From: Capsicum annuum
Lineage: Eukaryota; Streptophyta; Magnoliopsida; Solanales; Solanaceae
DNA length: 64,000 nucleotides
Assembly (NCBI RefSeq): GCF_002878395.1
Contig: NC_061121.1
Location: forward strand, 133,533,893-133,597,892
Direction of reading: 5' to 3'
A program made the position numbers and the translations under genes. Below the pieces are notes generated by a model. The model searched no databases, had not been told where the DNA came from, and worked only from the letters and a program-made list of their open reading frames with translations. How positions within the stretch are numbered: the stretch's first letter is position 1; each line of letters starts with the position of its first letter. Below, in pieces: positions 22,565 to 34,750 of the stretch.

Positions 22565-22720
22565 ATTTTTTATTAGACCACAACAGCAGCCCAACAACAT
22601 TAACCACAATAACCCATTTCTTCTTCTTTTTTAATGTTAACGGCCCAATAACAACATTAACCACAACAACCCATTTCTTTTTTGTTTAAATGTTACTAGC
22701 CCAACAACACTTCCATCCCA
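22565..22720. repeat. Triplicated ~55-bp unit in the 5' LTR
   Basis: Three imperfect copies of a unit with CAACATTAACCACAA, CCCATTTCTT and a T-run ending TAATGTTA. The 3' LTR has the same at about 46305-46440. Confidence 0.7.
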
Positions 22721-23384
22721 CAACAGGCCAACACCAAACATGCCCTAACCAACTCCTTTCTTTAGCAAACAACATCACCAATGACCCAAATCTCCCTCAC
22801 CTGGCCCGTCCGACCAGAGGCCCAAAATGAGCAATAACCAAATATCTTCTATTTTATTCGATACCAATAAAAAACCCAATCCGACCCACATGAAAACCAA
22901 CCAACGACATCAACAAAAATATAGACATACGACAACAGCTTCCACTAGCGATTACAAAGAAAAATTTCAACAAAACCGACCCATCTTCAACCCCAAAAAC
23001 CAGCAAAAATCTGACCCATGACCCGATAATCAGCAATTATGAATGAGGTTGGGATTGTTCGTTGTAGAGACTTTGATGGCCATAGGACTTGTTTGTGATG
23101 ATTATGAAGTTTATGTCGTTATTTAAAGTTGAAGTTGCTCTATATTTTTGTTGTTGATTCTTATTCACTATTTTAGCTTCATGTTGTTACGTTTAGGGCT
23201 ATTGTTATCATATAACTCAAATGATATTTTTTGTTATGCTTGTAGGTTGCAATTTCTCTTAGTTTTGTGAATCTAGTGCAAAAGTTTTATTTTTTTAGTT
23301 CTAGTATATTTTTTGTAGTCTAATCGTTGTGGTATCTATTTTGTTCGGGTTCATTTTTAGTTCTTGAAAAATGGCTCTAGTTGT

Positions 23385-24990
23385 TCAAGTTTGCATCTTT
23401 ATTGCATAGTCGAACTACTTCTAAATGTTTCCTTAACCTTTAATGTCAGTGGAAAAAATAAAGTCGGTTTGTAAACCAAAATTTCTCCCTAAAGATCCTT
23501 TTGTTTATGGATTAATCGTTGTGGTTTCGATTTTATCGGGTTCATTTTAGTTTCTTTAAAAAAATACTTTATTCAAGTTTTTCCATTTTGGTGTGTAGTC
23601 AAACCACTTCTAAATGTTCCTTGACCTTTAATGTCAATAAATAAAATGAAGTCAATTTATAAACCAAAATTTCTACCCGAAGATCCTTTTGTTTGTGGAT
23701 TAATCGTGGTAGTTTAGATTTTATTCGGATTCATTTTTAGTTTCTTTAAAAAATTGCTTTAATTTAAGTTTTTCCCTTTTGATACGTAGTCAAACTGCTT
23801 CTAAATGTTCCTTGACCCTTAATGTCAATGGAAAAAAATGAAGTTGGTCAATAAGACAAAAGTTCTACCCGAAGATCCTTTTGCTTGTTGATTAATCGTT
23901 GTTGTTTCAACTTTATGCGGGTTCATTTTTAGTTTTTTTAAAAATTGCTTTAATTCAAGTTTTTCCCTTTGATGTATAGTCTAACCACTTCTAAATGTTC
24001 CTTGGCCTTTAATGTCAATGGAAAAAAAATAAATTCGGTTTGTAAACTAAATTTTTTACACGAAGATCCTTTTATTTATGGATTAATCATTGTGGTTTTG
24101 ATTTTATTCGGATTCATTTTTAGTTTCTTTAAAAAATTACTTTGATTCAAGTTTTTCCCTTTTGGTGTGTAGTCAAACCGCTTCTAAATATTCCTTGACC
24201 TTTAATGTCAATGGAAAAAAATGAACTCAGTTTATAAACCAAAATTTCTACCTGAAGATCCTTTTGTTTGTGGATTAATCGTTGTGGTTTTGATTTTATT
24301 CGGGTTCATTTTTAATTTCTTTAAAAAGTTGCTTAAATTCAAGTTTTCCCCTTTTGGTGTGTGTAGTCAATCCGCTTCTAAATGTTCCTTGACCTTTAAT
24401 GTAAATGAAAAAAATGAAGTCGTTCTATAAGCCAAAATTTTTACCCAAAGATCCTTTTGTTTGTGGATTAATCGTTGCAGTTTTGATTTTATTTGGGTTC
24501 ATTTTTAGTTTCTTTGAAAAATTGCTTTGATTAAAATTTTACCCTTTTCATACATAGTCTAACTGCTTCTAAATATTTCTTGACCCTTAGTGTCAATAAA
24601 AAAATAAAGTTGGTCTATAAGTCAAAATTTCTACTCAAAGATCCTTTTGTTCGTGGATTATTTGTTGTGGTTTTGATTTTAGTTGGGTTCATTTTTAGTT
24701 CTAGAAAAATGGCTTTAGTTGTTCAAGTTTTCATCTTTATTGCATAGTCGAACCGCTTCTAAATGTTTTCTTGACCTTTAATGTCAATGAAAAAAATAAA
24801 GTCGATTTACAAGTCAAAATTTCAATTGGAGATCCCTTTGTTTGTGGGTTAATTGTTGTGGTTTCACTTTTTTTTTATTTCATTTTTAGTTCTTTGAAAA
24901 ATTGTTTTAGTCCAAGTTTTTCTTTTGATGCATAATTAGACCGCTCCTAAGCGCACCTTGACCCATAATGTCAATGGAAAAGATGGAGTT
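23385..24990. repeat. ~195-bp tandem array in the 5' LTR, about nine units
   Basis: The landmark CTTCTAAAT recurs near 23410, 23600, 23788, 23988, 24181, 24374, 24565 and 24757, and a diverged unit has CGCTCCTAAGCGCACC near 24945. Each unit also carries GAAGATCCTTTTGTTTGTGG and a CTTGACCTTTAATGTCAATG block. The same array in the 3' LTR has only about five units. Confidence 0.9.
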
Positions 24991-26265
24991 GGTTTATAAG
25001 CCAAAAGTTTTGACCCTAGGGTCCCTTTATGACTTTATGAGAAGTTTACTTTGAACTTGCAAAAGAGAGTAAAGAGGTGGAACAATCTTGGTCAATTAAT
25101 TTTTTTCTTTTAAAGCACTATCTAAACTGGCTTTAGAATTTAATTTTTTAGTTGAAGGTTTTATCTGCGCATTTATGTTGAGCTAAATCGTAAAAATTAT
25201 GCATTTTTATGAAGTTCGTTCAAGATTCATTCTTATATTGTTAAATAAGAATAGGTGCTAAAACGTTCGTTTCAATCTTGGTGTGTTGCTTTCTATTTGT
25301 CTTTATTTTGAAGTTGTCTCTATCTCCTAAAGTGATATTTTTCTGTTTATTCAAGTTAAAATGTGAAAGTCTTTGAAAATTTGTTACTACTTTCAAATTA
25401 ATTCTAATCTTCCCTTTTTTTCTTCTTTGTTTAACATGTAAAATGCTGAGTCCAAATGGACTCTCCTCATATGCATTTCGATGGTGGGCCAATGTGGTCC
25501 AGTTCCCTTTCGAGTCATCCTCTCGAGCCTATCAAGCTAATCAAATTTTTGGAGAAAGAAGTTGTCGGCGATGGGAGAAAATGGGGTTAAAGTTATTTTT
25601 TTCAGTAGCTAAGAGACATGAAAGTCTCATTTTTTTATTGCTTGATTTATCATTATGCATTTATTTATTTATTTATTCATTTGGGCCTCGAAGCCAAAGT
25701 TGTAAATTAATACAGGTGAAGTAGATTATAGGTCAAAAGGTTCAAAAGATAGTTTAGGACAAGTTATGGGCCAAAGCCCAATATCTATATTAGGACAAGT
25801 GAAGATGGGCCAAAAGTCTTATTAGATTAGGACCGAGCTAATAGATTTGGGCTTAAGAGCCTAAATCGCTTATTTCTTCCCCCTTTCTTTTTTTTCTATG
25901 TTTATTTGCTATTTGACTTTAATTTGCTTAGAACTAGTTAGATTCCCTACAAAGTCGTTAAAACTGATTTTGCATAAAACTCGAAAAAAATACTCCTTGA
26001 GCAATTTCTTTTCAACAATCAATTTTTCTTTAAAAGTTAGTCAAAAGAAATATTTTCAAACAATCCAGTTAACTACAAGTTAGTAGATTTTTTATGTGCC
26101 TTAAAAACCTTCCTAAAATATTAATGAGAACCGCTTACCTAGAATTTCTAAACTCAAATGATTTTTTCTGATTTGAAATCATTTAAGTAATTTATAAAAA
26201 TTTTCTTAGTTTTCCTAAATAAATTAAGTGGCGACTCTAAAAGTCATATTTTCGTAAAACAGAAA

Positions 26266-26282
26266 TAGCGACTCTTTTGAAG
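26266..26282 (+). other. Primer-binding site, tRNA-Arg-like
   Basis: TAGCGACTCTTTTGAAG begins four bases after the LTR end. It resembles the TGGCGACTCTGCTGG-type PBS that I associate with Ogre elements, with substitutions. Confidence 0.65.
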
Positions 26283-27549
26283 ATCTTAAATAGGTTCTTG
26301 CCAAATGTTTGAATTTGCCTTTTGACTAACTGTTATAGGGTTTAAACTGTTTATGTCCTTATATGTTTAAATTCTGGGAAATTTAACTGTTACATTTCAT
26401 GGCATAATCTACCTGATAATTAATAAACTATTTTAGGGTTTTGTAGATGTCCCAACCCCTGTTGTTCAACTCCAATTAAAGTGTTGGAAATATGATGATT
26501 TATTAGCACGTGAGGCATCTGATGGTTGTTCGTATTTTCAAACTGAAGTCTTCCATGTTGGAACCTGATTCAAACTCACTCTAGACATCCAGGATAGAGC
26601 TAAACCAAAACCCTTTCAGACATAAGCCTAAGATGACCCAATAGTTGAAGGGGGTATTGGGCCCATTAAAAAACTTTCCCTGCGTCTATTAACCCCGAGT
26701 CTATTACAGACGTATTATATTTATGTGTTGAAGAAATATATGTTTGTTTAATCCAATTTATTATCCTTTGGAGGTCGTGATAAGACTTGATTTGCTTACT
26801 TTCATGTAAGGATGCCTCAATCATACACCAATTGAGAGAGAAATTGAAGCAAGCCAAGCAAGAAATTAATTAATTTGGACGGTTGCATCTAGAGCACAGT
26901 TATACAAAAATCGCTTGATCATTAACGAGTGTCTCCAATGACAAGAAGTGGACCAAACTAAGAAGGCCACATGACAAAAAGTGTACAAAGCTAAGAGGGC
27001 GAAGGCCAATAGAAGAGCATTCAGGAACTAGTATTTCCTATCCCCTGCACGAGACATTGTTCTTTTTCTCATTTTATTTTCCCTTTCCCTAAAGATTGTA
27101 GCCCTTTTGTGAAAATTTTATAGGCATTTATGTTACTTATGTACACATATGAAGGTTTTTGGGGGATAGTAGATTGGTTTTAAAAATCATATATTCCTTC
27201 AAATACGTTAGGCCAACCCTTGGCTCAAAAGGGTCACCTAACTAGGATGTGCATTTATTATGTGATATAACTGCCTTATGTGTTTATGTGTGTTTGTTTG
27301 AATCAAAGAAAAATTTATCCACTATGCTCTCATGGATCGGTTTTCCTATTAGAAAACAACTTTATGTGGTTATTTCTTGTCAAGTATCTTGTATTATTTA
27401 TCATATATAGGATCTAACACATCTGCCTTTGAGTTATTCTACTTTTCAGATAACAGAAAACTACTATGTATTGAAACAAACTGGCAGAACATCCTTACTT
27501 CACCCGGTCAAAAGTTCATAAAATCCCATCCTCTGACCACCATTAAAAA
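26283..27549 (+). other. Tat/Ogre-like leader region before gag, no gene seen
   Basis: Long untranslated leader. Short open frames (for example minus-strand 26666-26857) show no similarity that I know. Elements of this lineage often have a long region or extra ORF before gag; no such ORF can be recognised here. Confidence 0.5.
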
Positions 27550-27834
27550 ATGACTGGAAGCGATGAAGAAAATGCGTTGACCAGTAGGGACAATGTAATA
27601 GCGGAACAAACCGAGATAATTGTTGAACTCATGAGAAAATTGGAAATGTTTCAGGAGGAAATGAACCATACTTGAGATTTGGCTAATCTAGCCATCAATA
27701 TCAACGCTTCTTCTCCAGGAGGACACAAGAATCCACTCCAGATCCCTCCCCTCAGTACGCCTATTCTCAAGGACCATCCAAATAATATATCGTCCGCATC
27801 CGCTCCTCAACTTGTCCAAAACACCAAATGAGAA

Positions 27835-28015
27835 ATTAACCCAGATGTTTACCACCCATAAAATTCCTCTCTAACCCCACAAAATCCATCTCCAAATCCA
27901 TAAAATTCATCCCCGCATCCCCAAAGTCCATTTTCAAACCCACAAAACCCGCTCCCAAATCCACAAAATCCATCTTCTAATCCATAAAATCTATCTCTAA
28001 AACTACAAAATCTCT
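27835..28015 (+). repeat. ~21-bp repeat encoding NPQNPSP-like units in gag
   Basis: About eight copies of a unit like CCACAAAATCCATCTCCAAAT. In frame it reads repeats of Pro-Gln-Asn-Pro-Ser-Pro-Asn, interrupted by TAA where CAA is expected. Confidence 0.8.
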
Positions 28016-28652
28016 CTCAGGTTGCACCAAACTATTCTAAAATTCCACAAAGCATTATCAATTTCCAAAACGTCCTCCCTCCCTACCACCCAATCTCTTT
28101 TTATTCTCAAAATCAAGTTACCCTCCCAAATCCTTCTTATGTCATCATACCCCCTGACATCTACAATCTTTTTCCCCATCCTGAGGTAGATCATTAGGAA
28201 GAGAAGGAAAAAAAGTGGAGGACTGAGCATGAAAAGAAGCTTCTGGCCATGAATAAAGAGATTATGAGTTTTAAAGAATCTTATGAGGATGCGATAATGA
28301 TGCTTTAGGGTACGATGATCTGTGTAAGCATCCTGGAGAAGACCTACTAAAAGGGTACAAGGTCTCTAAATTGAAGTGTTCAACGGTATTAGAAATCCAA
28401 TGGTCCATCTAAGAAGGTATTGTGATCAAATAGTTAGGGTAGGAATAAATGAGGCATTATTGATGTGCTTATTCAGCCGAAGCTTAAGCGGTGAAGTCTT
28501 AGATTGGTTCACATCTCAAGAACTAAAGAGATGATCTAGTTGGAGGGCGTTGGCCAAAAGTTTTCTCGATAGATTTGCATACATTGAGATAGTCCTTGAC
28601 TGATACTCACTAGACCAGATCAAGCATAAGAATGATGAGTGTTTTCGAGACT

Positions 28653-28657
28653 ATGCC
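28653..28657. repeat. Target-site duplication ATGCC (left) of the nested gag-only element
   Basis: ATGCC at 28653-28657 and 39775-39779 flank the element. Collapsing one copy restores the gag reading DYAFRWRKEA. Confidence 0.92.
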
Positions 28658-29121
28658 TGTAATACCCCGAGAATCCCAACCGATAGTTGAACCCTGCTTC
28701 AAGCTTATGAGAAATTAATTTTAGTAGTTTTGTAGTTTTATGATCAAGTTTGATGTATATTAAGATCTCAAATATGTCCTAGCTATTAGACAAATCAAAA
28801 TATCCCTTACAAATTGAATTCTTGAGAAGGATATTGTCATAGACAATTTCAAATGAACATATCTTTTGTTATACTACAAATTTTTGAAATCATGACCCTT
28901 CAACAGATAGATAATTGAATTATCTTTCCAACGATTCCAATTTCTCCAAAATCTGGTATCGAAGTAAAATGTAGGACCATTTTACTGAGAGTTGTCTGAA
29001 CTGCCCAGGAGCAATGGGTAAGCTGACAGACCGTCAAGCCAGTGACGGGCCGTCGCTCTGGCTGTCGCAACTGAGGCAATAAGGCCATTTTTTGGCCCAA
29101 AAATAACATTTGGAGTGACGG

Positions 29122-31861
29122 TGTCACGCCTCAAATCCTATTGGGGCGGACTGGCACCCGTAACTGAGGAGGCCCGGGAGAAATAACTCATAACCTTATA
29201 CTTCCCATGCATACCTCTATGACAACCCAAAATTCAGACAGCATCATGTCGCATATAAAAGGAAATCATCAGCTGTATAAGGTCGAGCAAACATATATAT
29301 GTATATACAATACTTGGCCATTGGAGCCATCACGTCTATTAACAAAACACCACCTTGACTGTACATTAGGTCTACAAAGCCTCTAGACAATACACAGAGT
29401 TTAACAAAGGTCGGGACACACCCCGCCATATAACTAACTTCTATACAATACCAAAAATGACTGGATATGACACGGAAAGCCCTGAAATAAACTGGAGCTC
29501 ACCAAAAGCAGCTGGATATTCTGGCTCCTACTTGTACGGTGTATGAGTTGAGGTACCTGTGCCTGCAGCATGAAATGCAGGTCCCCCGTGGGGGACATTA
29601 GTACGAAATATGTACTGAGTATATAATGCTGTAGATAATCACATATGATATAGGAGCTCAATAGAAATCAGAAACAAGTGAATAAATTGTAATAGGAGTG
29701 GACCATACTTACTAGAACTTGTGACAACCTGTACATTGTATTTATTCAATCACTTTACCTTCGTTCTTATCATCTTTGTAATCATTACTGTACTGTACTG
29801 TGACCATTAGGCTGCCTCCAGTACTTATCAACTGGGACCGACCCATGATAGGCTTATTCCCTTAGGATACCACCCATAAACACATAAATAGGGATTGACC
29901 AATGATAGGCTTATGCCCCCGAGATACCACCCGATAAGAGAGAACTTCCATCACTTAGTTCAATTAATGGTTGAGATTGTTATTTCGGTCGCCACTGCAT
30001 TTTTGATACTTTGAAACAATGATACATCAATAAGAGACATATAAATAGACCATCAATGCAATAACAATGAAGTAAGAACTCATTGGCACATCAATGAAGT
30101 GTTTTGGAGTCATCAATGCCACAACTATGAAGTAGGAACTTATTGGTATATCAATGAAACATTTTGGAGTCATTAATAGCACATGGATCTTGTTTGAGTA
30201 ACCGGATACCTTCTGACATTCATTAGTGCAATAAACATGTAAGATTTGGAAGACAAGTAAGTATGTGAATGTCTTGACATCTTGTAGGGTGGAAACAAGT
30301 TCATTGGTAACGTGGGACATCATACAAAACCATTATGGATCACATGTTATTGAATAACTTTGGAAACTTTCTTAATAGAATAATTGTTCACTTTCATGCC
30401 AAAGATATGGTATAGAGTATGCTTTACATACCTGACTGTTAACCTTCAATACTAGTCCCAAATGGACTTCTCGTTTTTTCGGATTACTTATCTACAATGA
30501 ACATATATAGCAATCTAGTATTAGCGACCAAACGTCACAATTCAATTATTTGAATTCACCAAACTAGTGGTTAAGTAGTAAGCCTTAATTACACCATAAA
30601 GGGTGTCACTTTAACCCTCTTATACTCCAATTATATTCACATACCATGCATATTCATACAATATCCTCCAATATCAAGTTTGGATTCATTTATCCTTCCA
30701 ATCAATCCATTAAACCAAATTGAGCCATAGACATAAATAATCTTCAATTCAATAGTATATCACCATATCCATCTTCCATAACTCAATCACCATATCCACC
30801 TTCCATAATTCAATACAACCAAACCATGCAAAATAGTTCATAACCTTATTTTCATCACCTTTCAATAACAACCAATACATATAATCCTCTATCACACATA
30901 TTCATATGGAAAAGAACAAAGGAAAACAATATTCATACTTTAGAATTCACCTCTTGATTATGTAATCCCGTTTGCACAAATAATAGGTGCCGTTCAAAGC
31001 TCTCGAGATGACAAACGCAGATTTTGGATTACTCTAGAATTTCTACGGTGGAATCAAAGGTAATTTAAAGGTCAAATTTGTCTAGGGTTTGTTCTTTCTC
31101 AATGATTGATGATGAAAATGAGTTTTTGACCTCATATGCATGTATATATACACATATTCCCGTCCATAATATAATAGGAAATGACCAAAATGCCTTTAAA
31201 ATTTAAATAATGTCAAATCTGTCCTTTGGTGGACTGTTTTGATAAGCTAAAGTAGATCGACCATAACTCTTTGCTCCGATATCGGATTTGGGTGAAATTG
31301 GTATCATTGGAAGGATAATTCAAAGGGATTTAATTTCATATAAGGTAGGCCACCCAGTTCGTCCTGTACTAGGAGTTATGGTCATTTGAAGTTGACCCTA
31401 AAAATCTATTTTGATAGGCTGAAGTAAAACGAGTATAACTCCTTACTCAGCCATTGGATTTGGATGAAACCAATTGCATTGGAAACAAGACTCAAACATA
31501 TTTCTTTTCATAGGTCATAGCTCTCCCAGTTCATTATATTAATGGAGTTATGGTCGTTCAAAGTTGACCCAAAAATTTGGCTGGCCTCAGTAGTTTGTGT
31601 GCAGGAAATTTTCCTGCACATTTACTATTCCCAAATATCCCGGCCACCGTTTTATAGTTTGGAACGTTCTCGATTATATCCAAAACCTATCTGTTTTTGA
31701 AAATCTTTATATCGTTGGAAAGCTTATTCAATAACTTTCGCATGGAACCATCGACAGGCAAATTCCGATATAAATAAAATAAAAAAATTAATTCTATATA
31801 AATAAGACCAATACACGTACTTGAATACGCCAATACACGTACTTAAATACGAGGTGTTACA
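29122..31861 (-). mobile_element. Solo LTR of a gypsy element nested in an LTR, minus strand
   Basis: The segment runs from TGTCACGCCTC to GAGGTGTTACA, with TG and CA ends, and is flanked by GACGG (29117-29121) and GATGG (31862-31866), one mismatch. The 3' LTR at about 37120 shows the uninterrupted sequence. Reverse-complemented it starts TGTAACACCTCG, as chromovirus LTRs do. A hairpin GTCCCCCGTGGGGGAC lies at 29581-29596, a TATA-like TGTATATATACAC at about 31139, a 60-bp tandem duplication at 30056-30175 and a 21-bp duplication at the right end. No internal coding sequence. Confidence 0.85.
30056..30175. repeat. 60-bp tandem duplication in solo LTR
   Basis: Two consecutive copies share ATGAAGTA-GAACT-ATTGG, ATCAATGAA and ATTTTGGAGTCAT. 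The open frame across it (30027-30323, minus) is a by-product. Confidence 0.8.
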
Positions 31862-33299
31862 GATGGTCAGTTACTAAAGTGACGATCCATCACCCAGACC
31901 ATCAACTTTGTTCGAAACAATGCTGAAACGATGTTTTAAAGGGCTTTTGGGGTCTTTTTACACCCTTTTGAACCCCTAATTACATCAAATCAAAGCACAT
32001 AACTCCTCATTCATCCATAATATCAAAATTAAGATTTCTTTCAAGATCAAAACCCAAGAACAAGATTCAATCCCTTCTTTAAGAAACTAAGAAATTTTTC
32101 TTCAAGTTCAAGAACCATAAAGAAAATATCAAGATCTATGTTTCCCAATCCAAGAACGTTCAAGAAACATTAGTTATCTTTCAAGATTCAAGCTTTTGAG
32201 GTATGTTAGATGTTGATTCTTGGGTTCCTTCCACCCAAGAAGTTCAACAATTCTTTTCAAAATTTTAAAATTTGTGTATTATGAACTTTCATGATTTAAG
32301 TGAATTGAAGTTCATGATTATGTATTGTTGAGATTTAATACATGATTTAGACTACAAGTTTCAAGAATTGATTCTAGTATGTGATAAATTTTGTGATGTT
32401 CATGATAAACCCTCTTGGATTTGCATGTTGATTGATGTATCCATGATAATTAGGTGTAGAAATTGTTGAATAACCAAAGCAGGCTCACCATATGTTTGAT
32501 AAAATGCTTATGTGAAGGAATTAAAGTCCTTTTGGCATGCTGAAAAGAAATCCCCAATTATGTATAAGTCTATGCATGCCAAGTGTTTGTTGAAAAGTCC
32601 TAGTTAATGAATTATGACATGTTAGCATGAAATCCCCAATTATGTACATTTTAATGTATGCTAAGCGTTAGTGAATGAATTATGAGACATTAGCATACAA
32701 GCTTATACATCTTCAAGTTTATGACTTTCAAATACTTGAAAAGATGCTTCATTGATTGTATTGTGAATGATAGATGATTGCCTTATTGTTCAAGAATTGC
32801 TATGATTTACTTCTATGTTATCAAGTCCTGGGAGTATTTAATACCCAATAATTTAGTTGATTTTCTAGAGCCGGTGTCAGTTTTTAGGATACTCTTAATC
32901 AAGTCTCGATCAGTAGAACTCAGTTAGTCATAGGACTTAGAAATACTCAGTAATCTTAGTATCAGTCTATTCCAGTTTAGTATACGGTTCAGACCTCAAT
33001 AGTATTCAAGTAATCAATTCAGAACTCAGTAGCATTAAGCTAGTTAACAGAATTTAGTAATATTTTGTTAGTCAATGGAATCAGTGAACTCAGTTAGATC
33101 AGCCAAGTAACATGATTAGTAATAAATTTAGCTTATTCTAGTACAGTCTAAGAAAAATAATCAGTCAATGTCTATTCAGTTGAGAGAAGGATTCAGCACC
33201 GAGCGAACCTAGGGATGGGGGCTCACCCGTTAGAGAGAACTAAGATCCCTAGAAGTAATCCTAAAGTTCCAGAACTACGTAGCCAGTGTACGTATGAGA

Positions 33300-33785
33300 T
33301 ATCACCCATTAGATAAGATTGGCATACTCAGGGGTCACCCGTTAGATAGGACTGATCCTAGGGGTCACCCATTAGATAGGACTGACTCTATAGCAGTATT
33401 ATCCTTAGCCATGGTATGGTACTGATACCCTTCCAGCTTGGGTTAGAGGTTGGACGCCATGAGTTCAAATTTGGGGCATGTCGGTTAGATAACTACCTCC
33501 TATAGTCTCAGTTTCAGATTCAGTCTCAGTAATAGAACTCAGTTCAGCTATACAAAAATCAAGACTGTCAGATACAGTCAATCAGCTTAGTAAAGAACTT
33601 AGATGGCTTTGGAGATTTAGAGATAACCCGTTAGATAGGCTTGATATTATTTTTAGTAAATCATATTCATTATCAGTAGATTCAGAGATCACTTGCTAGA
33701 TAGGCTTTATCTCAAATTCAGTCAATAAGTATCAGTATCAGTATCAGCAGATTCAAGGATCACCCTCTAGGTAGGCTTGATCTCA
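33300..33785. repeat. TCACCCGTTAGATAGG short repeats, 5' LTR
   Basis: The phrase CACCCGTTAGATAGGACTG and variants occurs three times within 90 bases from 33302 and again near 33616, 33685 and 33757. The 3' LTR repeats this at 38583-39065. Confidence 0.8.
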
Positions 33786-34531
33786 AATTTTAGTATTTGT
33801 AGACTTAGTTATCAGAATTCAATATCAGTAAACTCAAATAGCAGTTATCAGTAAGCCCAGTTATCTGTAATCCAGTTACAAGATTTTAGTATTCAGTGTT
33901 ACTACAATTTCAGTTATAGTTTTTGTTTTCATGCCTGTAACCTCATTCAGTAGTCTCATGTTATCCAGTCAGCTATAGTTCATGCATATGAGCCTTTACA
34001 TTTAGCCTTACCTTATCTAGCATACTAGTATATTCTCACGTACTGGCGCAGCGTACTAGTACATTCTCACATATTGATGCATACTTTTGTCTTGTGCTAT
34101 GGTGTTTTATACCATAGGTTCAGAAGCACGAGATCCAGAGCACCCTTAGCAGTTCAGATTCAGCCAGAAGCAGTAGAATTAGCAGTGAGTCCTCATCATT
34201 CGAGGTTGTTCTATTATTTTGTTATATTTCTAGATTTAGTATTTTAGTAGATGGAGTTAGTTGGGGGATTGTCCCATCAACTCCTTATTCAGACAATTTA
34301 GAGGTTTTCAGACTAGAAGTTCAGATAGTTACTTTAGAAATTTTGATACTTTATTCAGTTCTATTTTAGTTTTTGAACCTTATGGAAAGTTTTCGCCAGT
34401 TTTTTTCTGCATTTTTATAGTATATTATGTAGTGCTTAGTTACAGGTACTAGAAAAGGGTTAGCTTGTGGTCCTTTGGGATCATAAGCACCATGTAATGT
34501 CCGGAGTTTAGAATTCGGGGCATTACAAACT

Positions 34532-34548
34532 TGGTATTAGAGTCTAAG
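34532..34548 (+). other. Primer-binding site, initiator-Met type
   Basis: TGGTATTAGAGTCTAAG lies four bases after the LTR end; the usual plant iMet PBS is TGGTATCAGAGC, so two positions are changed. Confidence 0.8.
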
Positions 34549-34750
34549 GTTTAATAGTGTCCTAGGAAGTCTAGAAGCCGCATCTAGTAGAGTCTTGTGC
34601 ATGGGTATATTTTATACCACATTTATGGGCAGGAGGCTATGAGATGTTTTAGAAATAGTTTTCCTTCTTTTAGTATTCATATCGTACGAGTGAGCATGAG
34701 ATCAAATTAAACTCTCAGTCTAATCCATTTCTTCTTTTTATTTACAGAAT

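Larger units (their letters stand above)
21975..26261 (+). repeat. 5' LTR of the Tat/Ogre-like element (4287 bp)
   Basis: It starts TATTGACACC (the other LTR has TGTTGACACC) and ends TTTTCGTAAAACA. It aligns with 45717-49684 apart from two length differences: about 470 bases corresponding to 46757-47226 are absent here, removing the TATA region, and the 195-bp tandem array has about nine units rather than five. These two differences account for the 319-bp length gap. An ORF at 25443-25724 is chance. Confidence 0.9.
27550..28657 (+). pseudogene. Tat/Ogre-like gag, N-terminal half, broken
   Basis: From the ATG at 27550 the text reads MTGSDEENALTSRDNVIAEQ, then ELMRKLEMFQEEM, a coiled-coil-like start. 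A Pro/Asn-rich tandem part follows (27840-28010), then a charged region (EEKEKKWRTEHEKKLLAMNK), then the capsid-like block DWFTSQELKR, RALAKSFLDRFAYIEI and DECFRDYA. Stops occur at several points. The protein would form the particle core. The second half resumes at 39780 once the nested element and one copy of its TSD are ignored. Confidence 0.8.
28658..34527 (+). repeat. 5' LTR of the gag-only element, split by a solo LTR
   Basis: Without the nested 2740-bp insertion and its 5-bp duplication the LTR is 3125 bp, against 3105 bp for the 3' LTR. It carries GC-rich palindrome words (29005-29060 and 31862-31905) and a CACCCGTTAGATAGGACTG array (33300-33785). Confidence 0.9.

Noticed and set aside
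23385..24990. CRISPR-like regular repeats
   Set aside because: Units are about 195 bases, diverged, without unique spacers, and in a plant LTR.
25443..25724. Possible small gene in the 5' LTR
   Set aside because: The homologous stretch of the 3' LTR (from about 48870) does not preserve the frame, so it is not under coding constraint.
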